Under the pieces are notes generated by a model. The model searched no databases. It saw nothing but the letters and a program-made list of their open reading frames with translations, and was not told where the DNA came from. A DNA stretch of 64,000 bases, taken from the NCBI RefSeq assembly GCF_041381155.1, contig NC_091142.1, positions 40,783,604-40,847,603 of the forward strand, in the 5' to 3' direction. Positions 1 through 10,878 of this stretch are shown piece after piece. Origin of the DNA: Argopecten irradians. Taxonomy: Eukaryota > Mollusca > Bivalvia > Pectinida > Pectinidae. A program made the position numbers and the translations under genes. Each line of letters starts with the position of its first letter. The first letter of the stretch is position 1.

Positions 1-135
1 AATAAGCATTTTTAGAAAATTTCAGTGGGCGAAAATGGGGGGGCAAAGAGACATGTTTGCCCCCACCCCCGTCCTGGGGAACGGGGGGGGGGGGGCAGTT
101 GCCCCCCCTGCCCCCTCGCTTCCTACGCCCCTGGA
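1..135 (-). mobile_element. Fragment of a GC-rich hAT-like repeat, terminal end
   Basis: The stretch holds long G and C runs and ends in CTTCCTACGCCCCTG, which in reverse reads CAGGGGCGTAGGAAG. This resembles the CAG-GGCGTAG termini of hAT-type elements. A similar sequence ends at about 55818. Only one end lies in the window, so the family is a weak inference. Confidence 0.4.
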
Positions 136-1585
136 CTACGAAATTGAAATGTATCCTGTACATAGATATAATCTTGAAAGCGATCATTTTCAATGCATAC
201 GGCGAACAATATGGGTGGTCAGTTGCCTAGCTTGACCATGAAAATACTCCTCTAAAAATAGAGTGAAGTCAAGCTTTACATAGAACATGACGTATTTTTT
301 TCAAAACGAGGCCGCAGCAACAAACGGAAGCGTGCAACAAAATGTCAGATAGAAGTGGCAGTCTTACCACGGCATGTTTAGTTAAAAAACAACAACAACA
401 AATCGAAGTGGACTGTTTATACATATCGTATAATCTAAAATACTTCATGTTTCTGATATACGCTCGCTAACTTTGTACACCAAATATACATGTAGTTAGT
501 CTGCGGCTGTTTGTGCGCTGGCATATGTGTTGAAATTTAACTCACCACGTGCAACGCCGTTACACGAGTCCCAACAGATCCGGGCAAGTTCCACTTGAGA
601 TGTGGATTCTGTTTCTTCTATTGCTACATGTCATCTCAAATTTAATTCCCTATATCCTAGGGTGCTACCGAATCCATTATAATTTCCTCCTTTTTGTTGC
701 CGATTCAGATTTTTTTTATCTCACACTTTCGTTCAGCCATTTTGATTACTTTTAGTGCGTGACAATGCGCATGCGCGAAACTTCGACAACACAATCCATC
801 GCAGCTTTTTGTCTGACGGACATCGTAATAAATCAAGGATTTCCTTCAATTTTGTATTCAAGACACATTTGTTCAATCTCAAACGCATAGAGAAATTAAA
901 TTGAGGTATTTTAATATGTTTTTTCATCTTTTCTTCCGTTTATCGCATTTCACAAAAAAAAAAAAAAAATTATTTGGTTGGGCGAAACCTACCTTTAAAG
1001 CAAAAGTTGAAAACTCACCGTCGGCAGTAAAATAACATATCAGCTTCCATACTGTACTCAGTAGCGCTTATTACCATTGCATTGTAAAAATAATACTCAC
1101 AACAAGCATTCAGTGAAATATTCTTGCTGTCTTGTCTCCTGCGTTTGTTTCAATCTTAACGTTTTTGTAAATCCCAATGAATTTTGGTTTCGTTCCGTCG
1201 TCTGTTTACAACATTAGCAGTGTCACGAAGACTGTAATCGCATGTCTTCCTTCCGTTCACCTAATCACCGACGGGTAAATAAAAACCATCATATAGCGCT
1301 TGGACGGTAAGCGAATATTTGTAAACGGAAAGCTCCGTACTTAAATTAAAAAAGAAGATATTGATAGACAGACTAATTTGGCAAACCTATTACTGAATAG
1401 CTCCAGATGAATTTCCAGCGTCGCTTCAAAAAACAAAGATGGCGTCGAAAAAAGAAACGAGTGCGCATCTTTTTCGGGCGGTTGATATTTGCACTGTCAA
1501 AAATACACTATCACCCGATGCAAGGAGGTTGCTACGAACGTGCTTATTGTCTCCCATTGTTATAATTCTCACTTGAGATATAATA
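136..1585. other. Intergenic, no gene seen
   Basis: AT-rich sequence with short unconnected ORFs only. There is a short A run near 954-969. I see no splice-bounded exon, no RNA gene and no clear repeat boundary. Confidence 0.5.
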
Positions 1586-2709
1586 AAATACATTTTGGGA
1601 CCAATCAGTGAACAAGATGGCCGACAGGCCGCCATCTTGGATTTTGAAAATTAAAATTTGTTACCGCTCTTTCTCAGAAACTACTGAAGAAATCTGTCAC
1701 AAATTGCATGTGCAGGTTCCCCTAGGTCCCTAGTTGTGAATATTGCATTTTGGGACCGATCGCTGAACAAGATGGCCGATTGGAAATTGATAATTGAAGT
1801 TTGTTACAGCTATTTCTCAGAAAGTACTGAAAGTATCTGTCTCAAATTGCATGTTCAGGTTTCCCTAGGTCCCTAGGTAGCCATCTTGGATTTTGTTAAA
1901 TTTTTGTTACTGCTATACATGTATATCTCAAAAAGTACTGAAATGGTCTTTCTCAAATTTTACATGTAGTAAATGTTTTAAAAGCAGAGAAAAGGTCCCT
2001 CTTTCCATTGTAAGATATATACCATTCTATGATGGGCGCTAAGATCCCTCTGGGATCTCTTGTGATAATTGAAGTTTTTTACCATTATTTTTCTGAAAGC
2101 ACTGAAGGGATCTGTCTCAAATTATAATTACTATTATATGTAGGTTCCCTAGGGCCCTAGTTGTGCATACTACATTTTGGGACCTATTGGTGAAAAAGAC
2201 GGCCAACAGGCCTCTATCTTGGATTTTGATAATTGAAATTTGTTACAGTTATTTTTCAGACAGTACTTAAGGGTCCTGTCTCGAATTTCATCTGCAGGTC
2301 CCCCTAGGGCCCTAGTTGAGCATATCGTCTTTTGGGACCGATCGGTGAATAATATGGCCGATAGGTCGCCATCTTGGATTTTGGTATTTGAAGGTTGTTA
2401 CCGCTATTTCTTAGAAAGTACTGAAGGGATCTGTCTAAGTTTTACATATAGGTTCCCCTAGCGCCCTAGTTGTGCATATTATGCATATTGGGGTCGATTG
2501 GTGACCAAGATGGCCGAAAGGCCACCATCTTGGACTTTTCAAATTGAAGTTTGTTACCGCTATTTCTCAGAAAGTACTGTAGCAAGCTGTCTCAAATTTA
2601 ATATTTAGTATGTAGTCAAAGTTTGAAAAGCAGAAAAAAGATCCCTTTTTCCATTGTCAGACGTAGATCATTCTCTGGTGGGCGCCAAGATCCCTGTGGG
2701 ATCTCTTGT
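1586..2709 (+). mobile_element. Tandem 156-bp repeats with hairpin end (pearl/HINE-like)
   Basis: About six diverged units of roughly 156 bp recur with starts near 1591, 1747, 2169, 2325 and 2480. Each contains a 'TTTTGGGACC' box, a near-palindromic CAAGATGGCCG...GGCCGCCATCTTG segment and a CCCTAGGTCCCTAG box. Two copies of an end module, at about 1975-2063 and 2610-2709, finish with the hairpin AGATCCCTCTGGGATCT followed by CTTGT. A core of ~160-bp tandem units with fixed flanks is the plan of the pearl/HINE (Helitron-like, non-autonomous) elements known from oysters. The family assignment is an inference; the repeat structure is seen directly. The inner end module suggests two elements joined, or a rearranged copy. 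Confidence 0.55.
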
Positions 2710-2853
2710 TTGTTATGCAGTGAGTATGGATATTTGTTAAATTGGAAAACACGCAAACGTGACATCCATATCACAGCTCAAAGATAGAAAAGAAATCAAT
2801 GGTAAACGTTGTAAAGAAAAAAAGAACAAACAATGTTTTGAAGGCAACTATAA

Positions 2854-2863
2854 TTTATTTATT
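2854..2863 (-). terminator. Polyadenylation signal of the short Gly-Met gene
   Basis: Overlapping AATAAA hexamers on the minus strand lie about 80 bases after the stop codon at 2941. The surrounding 3' UTR is strongly similar to that of the paralogue at 27700-27794. Confidence 0.75.
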
Positions 2864-2940
2864 TTCTCCATTTGATTGTATGTAATTCAGATATGCTTCG
2901 CTGTAGGTAATCGTCGTGGTATCTTACAGAGGAAATCCGG

Positions 2941-4998
2941 CTAGTATTTGGCACCGCCTGACGGAGAAAGAATATAAAGTCAAAGATTGAAATTCTAAAG
3001 GAAATGGCAATGGTGATAAACCATAATCTATGTGATGGTACTGAGGAATTAACTGTTGTTAGGCTTATCTGAATCCTGAGGGAGAAAAAATAAAAAATAA
3101 ATAAACAGTGGCTTTGAAAAATAGGAGGTTACTAAGAATGATACAATTAAGGATGTTAGCTTTGTAGTAATAACCGAAGCATGTCTCCTTAACAATTTGT
3201 AGGTTACGAAGAAGAATTTATTGTCAGTGATTATCTGGAGCATTATTTACAATACAACGTGGTATATTAGAAATATTAAAGGTAAATATTTCTTTACATC
3301 AAATCATTAATACTTTTAATTAACAGTGAAAGTGAAATAAGCATTAAGTAACTTACCCATTCCGCCCATTCCTCCGCCCATCATACCGCCCATGCCTCCC
3401 ATTCCTGGCATACCGCCCATGCCCATTCCTGGCATACCGCCCATCATACCACCCATTCCCATTCCTGGCATACCGCCCATTCCCATGCCTCCCATTCCTT
3501 TTCCGCCCATCATACCGCCCATTCCTGGCATACCGCCCATGCCCATTCCTGGCATACCGCCCATGCCCATTCCTGGCATACCGCCCATTCCCATTCCTCC
3601 CATGCCTTTACCGCCCATTCCTGGCATACCGCCCATACCGCCCATTCCCATGCCTTTACCGCCCATTCCCATTCCTGGCATACCGCCCATGCCCATTCCT
3701 GGCATACCGCCCATGCCCATTCCTGGCATACCGCCCATTCCCATTCCTGGCATACCGCCCATTCCCATGCTTTTTCCGCCCATTCCCATTCCTGGCATAC
3801 CGCCCATTCCTCCCATTCCACCGCCATAAGCGCCTGAAAGTAAGAAGGTATTTAGAAATAAGTCGACATTGCAACAAAATTGTCATTTTGACACTGGTGT
3901 ATTGGATTTTGTTTTTGTGTCTTAGCATGCCAATGTCAAAACGAAATTTATGCAATTGGTTTATGTACATGTACATGTAGCATAAGATATAGCTACTGTA
4001 CGATTAATGATGACATATTATTACCAAATTAATTAAATAAGAAAAAATCTATAATCAAGAAACTAATGGTTGTTTATTTTCTGATACTTTCATTCGAATT
4101 AAAGTTATTTCAAATCCGATGACCAGCATTTGATTTTCAAATATTTCATAATTCATTCCACCATAACCGTTATTTCTCATTCCGTATCCTAGTTATAATA
4201 AAAAAGTAATGCGTTTTAACGACTTTCTAATAGTATATTATATATTATTTTAATAATTTTTTCCCCACCTCTATGACTGTATACAAAGACGTGGTATATT
4301 AACTACAATGTATACGTGATAGTATAAAAAGTATAAAAATTAAGCCTTTGGAGATCATCCGAAAAATGGTACAATAATTGAGATACGTCTCGTCAAGACA
4401 ATGCATATAGAATCTTAAAAGAGTATACATTTCATATGAGAGTTTGTGAAAAGAAGATTCGTAAAACTAAAAGCAAAAACTTCGTAGACTCGTTTTACAA
4501 CATCTCATATGAAATTAATACGAAGATACTTTGTTATTACATAGCTACAACAAACGTACATTTCGAAGAATCTCTTGTCAAAATGCATTGCGAAAAGCCA
4601 GCGAAGGTCGCCAATTTGTGATCAAATCCTGACGTCACAATGAATTCCCAGCCATTTAAAATCGCTTTAGGTCGTATTACACTAGTGACATATTCAAAAA
4701 TATTATCCGGGCGAAATCATTGGATATCAGGCGGATTATGTAAAATAATTGATTTATTGTTATTGTCTTGTGACAAAGTGTTTCGTTGTAGTTCTCTGTG
4801 GCTGAATAACCTTAGATAAGTACGTGTTTTATGGTAATTGTGTGTGACGTTTGTTAGATGGATTAGAGAGAAGGCGCTGAAGATATTACGATAACTGATG
4901 AGATCCACATTGGTGTAGTGCATTATATCAATGTACTTACCGGCAGCGTTGGCAGCAACAACTATGACAGAAGCCATGCAAACGAAAAGGAAAGTCAT
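2941..4998 (-). CDS. Short Gly-Met-rich secreted protein, hinge-ligament candidate
   Basis: Coding segments are 4998-4941, 3833-3357 and 2957-2941, which give 183 aa. The first carries the signal peptide MTFLFVCMASVIVVAANAA. The exon begins at 5007 after TTTTGTAG and ends at GCCG|GTAAGT. The large exon starts after TTACTTTCAG and encodes AYGGG, then MGGMPGMGMGG-type repeats with scattered Lys (GGKGMGMGG), and ends ATGG|GTAAGT. The last exon adds GAKY and stop after TCTCCGTCAG. All introns are phase 1. Mature tyrosines lie only at the extreme N and C ends. There is no Phe in the repeat domain; Met takes the hydrophobic position that Phe holds in abductin. Likely an extracellular structural or elastic matrix protein, inferred from composition and from the co-oriented abductin genes at 37.6 and 51.6 kb. 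A shell-matrix, shematrin-like role (those also end in basic residues plus Tyr) is an alternative. Compared with its paralogue it lacks the Tyr-rich exon and the furin microexon. Confidence 0.8.
4151..4188 (-). pseudogene. Remnant of the Tyr-rich exon in the short Gly-Met gene
   Basis: The sequence after a good acceptor (TTATAACTAG at 4189-4198) matches the start of the paralogue's exon 3 (29993 downwards). It encodes GYGMRNNGYGGMN in phase 1. It then runs into sequence matching the paralogue's intron, with no donor and no microexon. I read this as a deletion that removed the rest of exon 3, the next intron and the 12-nt microexon. Exon 2 can splice directly to the large exon in frame, so the gene need not be broken. 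Confidence 0.6.
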
Positions 4999-5842
4999 CT
5001 TGAACGTCTACAAAATGAAAAAAAAGTATACTATTAATACACAACACTACTTTTTATTCACTGCACGTGGTTTAAGCAGTCAATTTTTGTTGGTCGCATA
5101 GATCTCCGCTTAATACAGGTTAAAGTGTAATAGGTATGTATAAGTTTAGACTATATTCATTTATGTACAACAAATACCATTCCTACATCTAACTGACGAT
5201 GAATTACTTTTGGCAATACCTCGTATCATAGTGAGTGGTCAGTATTTCGGAAGTTATGAAACAATTACACTGTACGGTCAATCATTAGTAAATTGTTTTG
5301 TTTCATAGACAACACTGTATGGTCAACCATTGGTAATATGACTAATAACACAATCATAAAAAACATCTGTTATTAAGTTTAAAGGTTTAAGCTTTTCTGC
5401 AACGACTGGAATTCATTGATAAATATTCATAAACTTTGAAACATTAAGAAATAGTAAGTGGACATTAAAATTCTAATATAAACTGTTTTTCGATTATGCA
5501 TTTGTACATGTGTATATGGTACTATTGTTTAGAAGAGGATTACCTGTGTGTTATAAAGTACAGTGTAAAGAGATGAAAAAGGGGAAAATGAAAAAAAGAT
5601 AGATGGGGAGGGTAAGCGAGGACCAAAGAGGGGTATGGCACTGTCAATATAGATACGAATTTAACTTAATGATATTTGAATAAATATATCTGTTTTTTTT
5701 TTATAAAAGAAAGGTCAGCAGCACGGTGATAGCATTGGAGAAGACAATATCAGAGAGGAATACCTACTATAGTATAGAAAATTTTCTCATGTTTCCCATT
5801 CCTTTTCCATTTCATCTTTACTATTTGCAGAATATTTTCAAT

Positions 5843-6345
5843 TTAATAAAATCGTATCAAAGCACAAATAATACCATATATGTTAAGGGACTTATGAGAA
5901 TACCGCATTTTATAAATATATTCTTTTATAATGAAAATTTCATTTTCAGCTATACAGTTGTCAAGGTTTTCAGATTTCGGACCAAAAATAAAGGATTGCT
6001 TATTGAACGTAAACGGAATTAAAAGAGCATCTAATAAAATTTTAAGGTTTCCTAGAAGATTTTGCACTTCACCACATTCCCACAGGACTTACTAGGACAT
6101 GTTGATAGTTTCATTCTCAAAATTACACAAAGTACATAGAGGCGATATATAACTAATTGTGATTTGAAGAGAAAAAGGAGTTAGTAGTTAGGATATGATG
6201 ATTAACTCTGTATTGAAGCCACTGCAGTTTGGTATTTTTTTAACAGTGTATTTTGTATATCATATCCCATGCTACTTCATCCAAACCAAAATGTTCATTC
6301 CACTTCTTTGTACATGCATGTGCTTCTTGAAACAGGGTTCAAGCG
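5843..6345 (-). mobile_element. LINE fragment, C-terminal end of ORF2
   Basis: Reading the minus strand with frame changes gives blocks such as LQWLQYRVNHHILTTN, ISPLCTLCNFENETI and NLLGNLKILLDALLIPFTFN. They match the pattern of the longer LINE at 45432-48035 (ETIVHILWECRETQRLLQ, LDVLYIPFPYNKQ). This is the cysteine-containing C-terminal region of a non-LTR retrotransposon ORF2. The copy is a decayed, 5'-truncated fragment inside intron 1 of a host gene. Confidence 0.65.
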
Positions 6346-6365
6346 GTCATGAAAAGGCAGTTGAA

Positions 6366-6710
6366 TTAAAGATGCTCCACCGCTGACAAATGGTATTTTT
6401 TCACTATCAAAAACAGGAGCAGACGATTTAGTATTTTTCTTCTGTTACAAAAGTTACTTACTTTACACCATTACCACCATTGAAAAGTTTGAGCTTCTAA
6501 TTTGAAAAATAATTAATTGCATCCCGAAAAAATTCCGTGGCACTATATTCTATATGAAATGAAGTACTGATTGCGCATGCACCAAAGGCGAAATAAATTA
6601 TTTTATATTATTTTTTGTGTTAATTAGGCATATATATATACGATTAAATACAAATTATTGTTCGAATGATGAATATCATTTATGCTCTGTCGGCGGTGGA
6701 GCATCTTTAA
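6366..6710. mobile_element. TTAA MITE, family M1, copy 1
   Basis: The inverted ends are AAGATGCTCCACCGCTGACA and TGTCGGCGGTGGAGCATCTT, flanked on both sides by TTAA. The 345-bp body has no ORF. Two other full copies lie at 40879-41234 and 57841-58205, and one end alone lies at 33292. TTAA duplication suggests piggyBac-type mobilisation, which is an inference from target choice only. Confidence 0.8.
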
Positions 6711-6799
6711 GGAAATTTAATATTTGTTCAAACAATTTTGAATGATAGATAGTTCCAAAAACAGTTCTAAAAATAGATTTGTTTTTGCACTAACTTTGT

Positions 6800-7560
6800 A
6801 GCTTTCTATGCCTCAATTAAAAAGAAATGCTGCTGCAAGTTTAGTTCATGAACTTAAAAGAATATCTCTTTGGACAGATAAATGGGGAATACTATTTAAT
6901 CCTAATAAAACTGAAGCACTTATTATTTCTAATAAACATATTGCCAATATTCTCTATCCTGATCTGACTTCTATAGATAATACTGTAGCAAATGTGAAAA
7001 AATAACATCTTGGAGATTACTTAAATCATCATGGTTCATGGTCAGACCACATCAATTACATCACGAAAAAAACTTATAAAAATGAATATGTTTAGGTTTC
7101 TAAAATACAAAGTTGATAGGAAATCACAAGAAATTATTTGTAAATATTACATACGCCCTAATATGCAGTAGTATTGTGTGGAATTGCAACCAAACGGAAA
7201 CTGATCTCTTTGCATATATCCAAATTGAAACAGCTAGGATTGTCACCGGATTATGCAGAGGTGGGAGTCATGCTCTCATTTATAAAGTATTTGGCTGGGA
7301 TACTTAAAAGAAACGTGGAAATGACCAACAAAATATGTTATTTTTAAAAATCATCAACGTTCAAACTCCATACTATTTATTTGAAAATATTGAACATTCC
7401 ATTTTTGACAATAACCTAATAAATCATGATATGAAGTACCAACGTATATTTCAAACACCTATTTGGAGAAGTCGATTTATCATCGAAAGACAACATCTAA
7501 ATAATTCTCTGTCTTATCTGCAAGTAAATATCGAACTAAATCTTATTTGAATCTCAACTT
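6800..7560 (+). mobile_element. LINE fragment, reverse transcriptase C-terminal part
   Basis: Three consecutive + strand ORFs (6808, 7113, 7335) together show the reverse-transcriptase thumb pattern SLWTDKWGILFNPNKTEALI. This is followed by NYITKKTYKKMNMFRFLKYK, QIETARIVTGLCRGGSHALI and LFLKIINVQTPYYLFENI. The order and wording are typical of Jockey/CR1-group LINEs of molluscs. The copy is 5'-truncated and carries frameshifts and stops. It lies opposite in orientation to the LINE piece at 5843-6345. Confidence 0.7.
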
Positions 7561-9600
7561 AAACATTTTTCTATATCTGATGGATTAACTTGATAACAAG
7601 CAATCACCTCAGACAAACAAATAGACTTTAAAGCTAGTATTAACTTTGAAGTAAAGGTAATATATTGATCAATTAAACTACATTAATACTGTATTGTTAC
7701 TATATATACTCCTACTTTGCCCTTGAATGTAAAAATGAATATTCATGCATATGTATATAATTGTTTACTCCCTCATTGTTGCTCATACTCCGTATATTTG
7801 TGGCTGGGTAGGCACTTAGTGGTAAAACACTATGGACATTTTAGTGTTGCCCAGTTACAATGAATGTCCGCAGTGAGAGTGACATTCAGGGATTAAGTTT
7901 ATAATCAAAATCCAGGTTAACTAAAATCATAACATTTTGATTAAGCGAATATTAATCAATTAATACCGTTATTAATTAGATTTTAATACAACAGGAAGAT
8001 TTAGTAAAAATGTTTTTGAATGCAAAATAGGCCTTGGATTATAAATGCAAAATTACGATGTGCCAAGATTTGTTTTCTCTCTTCTAACCCTGTAATATCA
8101 AAATGTGCCTTTAAGTATGAAAGTGGATTTGTCGAATGGATCACCTCCTGCGTGCTGGTAACTTAATGTAACTATTCCCTCTGATAAAAAAAATAAAATT
8201 ATTACTTCTTCCAAAAAATGTATGTGTTGAATTCACATCATCCTTGATTCAAATATGTATAAGTTACATATTTTAGTTCATTTTTAATTGAACTAAGCTG
8301 TAAAATCATTCATATTGACAGAGAAACATGTATAATGCCTTATAAACATTAGTTATAACACATCATTTATGCAATGTAAAATTATTTTATTGTATGCCTT
8401 ATATATGCTTAGATGGAAACGTACCTGCAAAAATTACTTTACAATTACTATTAAGACTGTTATAATGTGGGATGGAATTTTATACCAAAACTTCATTGTC
8501 TGACTGTTGTACTTAATTTCACTGCGCTGTAGATGTAGTTCTTATTTGTTCTTATAAAAATTAAAACCTACATTGTAAATATTGCAATTCTAATAATATT
8601 GGTAATTCTTTATGGTGAATGAAATATTAAAAGTTTTTCTTGATATGTGAGTATGAAAATGATGACACCTATAATTTAAATGCTGTTGGAATAGAAGGTA
8701 TTTACTGTTTTAGATTAACCTTCATTAAGGATTCTCATTTTTATTGTGTTACTAATTATAAGCTATCATTTAATTACCGGTCTTCAAATAAGTATATTTT
8801 ATAAAAAAAATACGTATCAAACATGAAAGTATTAGTTGAATATGGCATTTGTTTTACGTATCAAACTGTGAAGTGAAAAGTATATTAGATATTTTGAATA
8901 TAGATAATTTGTTTTAGAGGTATCACACAAAAAAATTGTAAAGTATATAACCTAAAAATAATTATGATATTTATAATATATAGCAAAAATAAAAAAGCAA
9001 TTAGGTTATTGCACCAAAAATCTTCGTATTTCTAGCACAAAAATAAAAAAATCATTTATTCCTCTACAAAATAACATGCGGATTATCTACAACAAAGCAT
9101 GTCTAAATTAAATACCATCAAATGGAAATATCATCTAGTTTATAATAGAATTCGAATCATTCTATTGTATTATCAGCCAATCAGAAATGGCGTTATATTT
9201 CACGCTAAGAAATAAATTAGATAAAACCTAAGTATAAGCAAAATTGAAATAAACAGAAATATCCACGATGATATTGCTATTAGCAACCATTTAGTTTTCG
9301 CTAAACATGCACGTTAGAATATAGACGGTTGTGCCATTCCGGTAGAAATCTTGCGCATAATATTTCACTGCTATGCATATACAAAGACAAGATTGCCATT
9401 TAGTGTCTTGATAACACTAGCTAGTGTTCTACATACACTAACGCCAAATAGCAGTAGATATACGAAACAAAAACTAAAATTCTGACTGATTGTATTGCGT
9501 TTACTGATATATAGTGAAGTTTACTTAAACAGATTAAAGTATCGAAGTAGTATCTATGAGTGAAAAAAACTACTGAAAAAAAAAAACAAAAAAAAAAAAC

Positions 9601-10045
9601 AATTGAAATCTTACCTTTACGAGAAGAGCTGAAGGCTGCTGATGGGCTGTTGGTTGACTGTTAAGGCAGTGTGGCGCGGTTTGGAGAGGAACACCCGACC
9701 CTTATATACTTTTTCTACGGAAATCTACACATCATCCACGCCAACCAAACCCGTGTTCGAACGAAACAAATACATAGGTCATTGACGTGATCCGTTTGAT
9801 GGAGAGGTAATACAAGTTTTTAATTAGTCCTAACACACATTGTACGAGACATGTAAGGATAATAAAGGAAATGTCACGAGGAGGTGTTGACTGTGGCGGA
9901 AGGGTTACGAGGCGGTGTAACGGTGTAGGTAGGATGAGGTCATGGGCGGATATTCGGTGGTGACTGTTCGCACGGTCAAACGATTTAAAATTTAGTTGAT
10001 TTCGCGGTAAACGAGGAAACTTTTGCCTTTTTTCTATTCATCATG
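9601..10045 (-). promoter_or_regulatory. Promoter and non-coding exon 1 of the short Gly-Met gene
   Basis: A TATA box (AGTATATAAG, minus strand, 9701-9710) lies about 30 bases before the probable start near 9677. Exon 1 (about 9677-9615) contains no ATG and ends AAAG|GTAAGA. The block from 9601 to about 10045 is nearly identical to 31750-32200 upstream of the long paralogue, much more so than the introns. It contains AGGTCA half-site-like words near 9776 and 9936 that are shared with the other copy. The boundary near 10045 probably marks the edge of the gene duplication. Confidence 0.7.
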
Positions 10046-10139
10046 TCATTTTTCAAAAAAAAAAAATTAACACAAGTACATACACCATCAATTTTGTTTC
10101 CGTTTGATCAGCATCACATAGCAATACGGGGGCTTTAAA

Positions 10140-10305
10140 ATCCCAAAACGACGTGGGTAAAGTACTTTTTACCGTCGTTTAGTCCCACTTTCCGGTGATT
10201 ATGACGTTCATGGTTCATGAAACTCACGTCAAATGATGACGTCATTATCATTGGAATGTAGGACTAATCGACGGTAAATAGTAATTCACCTACGTCGTTT
10301 TGGGA
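10140..10305. mobile_element. Small inverted-repeat MITE
   Basis: The ends ATCCCAAAACGACGTGGGTA and TACGTCGTTTTGGGAT are inverted. The inner parts ACCGTCG..TAGTCC and GGACTAATCGACGGT also pair, so the 166-bp unit can fold into one long hairpin. A TGACGTCA-like word sits in the loop. It lies just upstream of the promoter block at 9601-10045. Confidence 0.65.
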
Positions 10306-10878
10306 TCTCGAAATATAAAAACATGGAATGACGGCTTTTAGAAAGTCCTGCCGTTACCTTCGAGAAATGTTCTTCGGGGAGTCAGATGCAGTAAGAGATT
10401 TATATTTTTTATTTGATTCGGTAAGACTATCTAAATGTTCAGACTTCTTTCCTAGTGATTTGATGCTTACAGTATGAAATTTTGACAATCTGTTTTTTGA
10501 CGTTTTATATATATTTATCTAAGGAATATATTTAGATTTTGTTGAGGTTTTGAGGGTATAATGATAATGGAGCACTAGTCTACAATTTTCTGTAAATCTC
10601 CTACTTAAACTATGGCACTCTGATGTACAGTGCTAACTCATTTAAAACTACCTATATCTTTGACACTAAAAATACTAAAACAATAAGGAAATTGCAATCT
10701 GTCATACAATGGAACTCCATATCAATATATTCTTACCAGATAGCCACTTGTGAGTTTGAATTCATTTCATTCTGAATGGACCAGTACAAGAGGCAACATG
10801 GCAGACAGGTGAGATCAGATCTTTATGAGGTTAGCTATCGAATACAATTTTCAAATGTCCATTAAGGAAGTTATGTTA
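10306..10878. other. Spacer, no gene seen
   Basis: AT-rich sequence between a MITE and the satellite array. No exon, promoter or repeat could be supported. Confidence 0.4.

Larger units (their letters stand above)
5008..9614 (-). other. Intron 1 of the short Gly-Met gene
   Basis: It runs from donor AAAG|GTAAGA at 9614 to acceptor TTTTGTAG at 5008. At 4.6 kb it is far longer than the 1.3-kb equivalent intron of the paralogue (30461-31766). Part of the difference is inserted elements: LINE fragments at 5843-6345 and 6800-7560 and a MITE at 6366-6710. The rest, 7561-9600, is AT-rich with no feature I can name. Confidence 0.65.

Noticed and set aside
3050-3076. Possible alternative last exon after TTTCTCCCTCAG in the short Gly-Met gene (and near 27975-27990 in the long one)
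   Set aside because: The acceptor-like sequence is shared, but the encoded ends differ (GFR versus EFS) and neither keeps the Lys-Tyr end; most likely leftover similarity in a duplicated intron.
3392-3829. Plus-strand Pro-rich ORF (PPIPGIPP repeats), and its counterpart at 28259-28918
   Set aside because: It is the exact complement of the Gly-Met exon. GGN and ATG repeats read backwards give Pro and Ile; splice sites and signal peptide support the minus strand only.
7561-9600. Additional coding exons in intron 1 of the short Gly-Met gene
   Set aside because: No Gly/Met- or Tyr-rich phase-1 segment with splice sites was found there.
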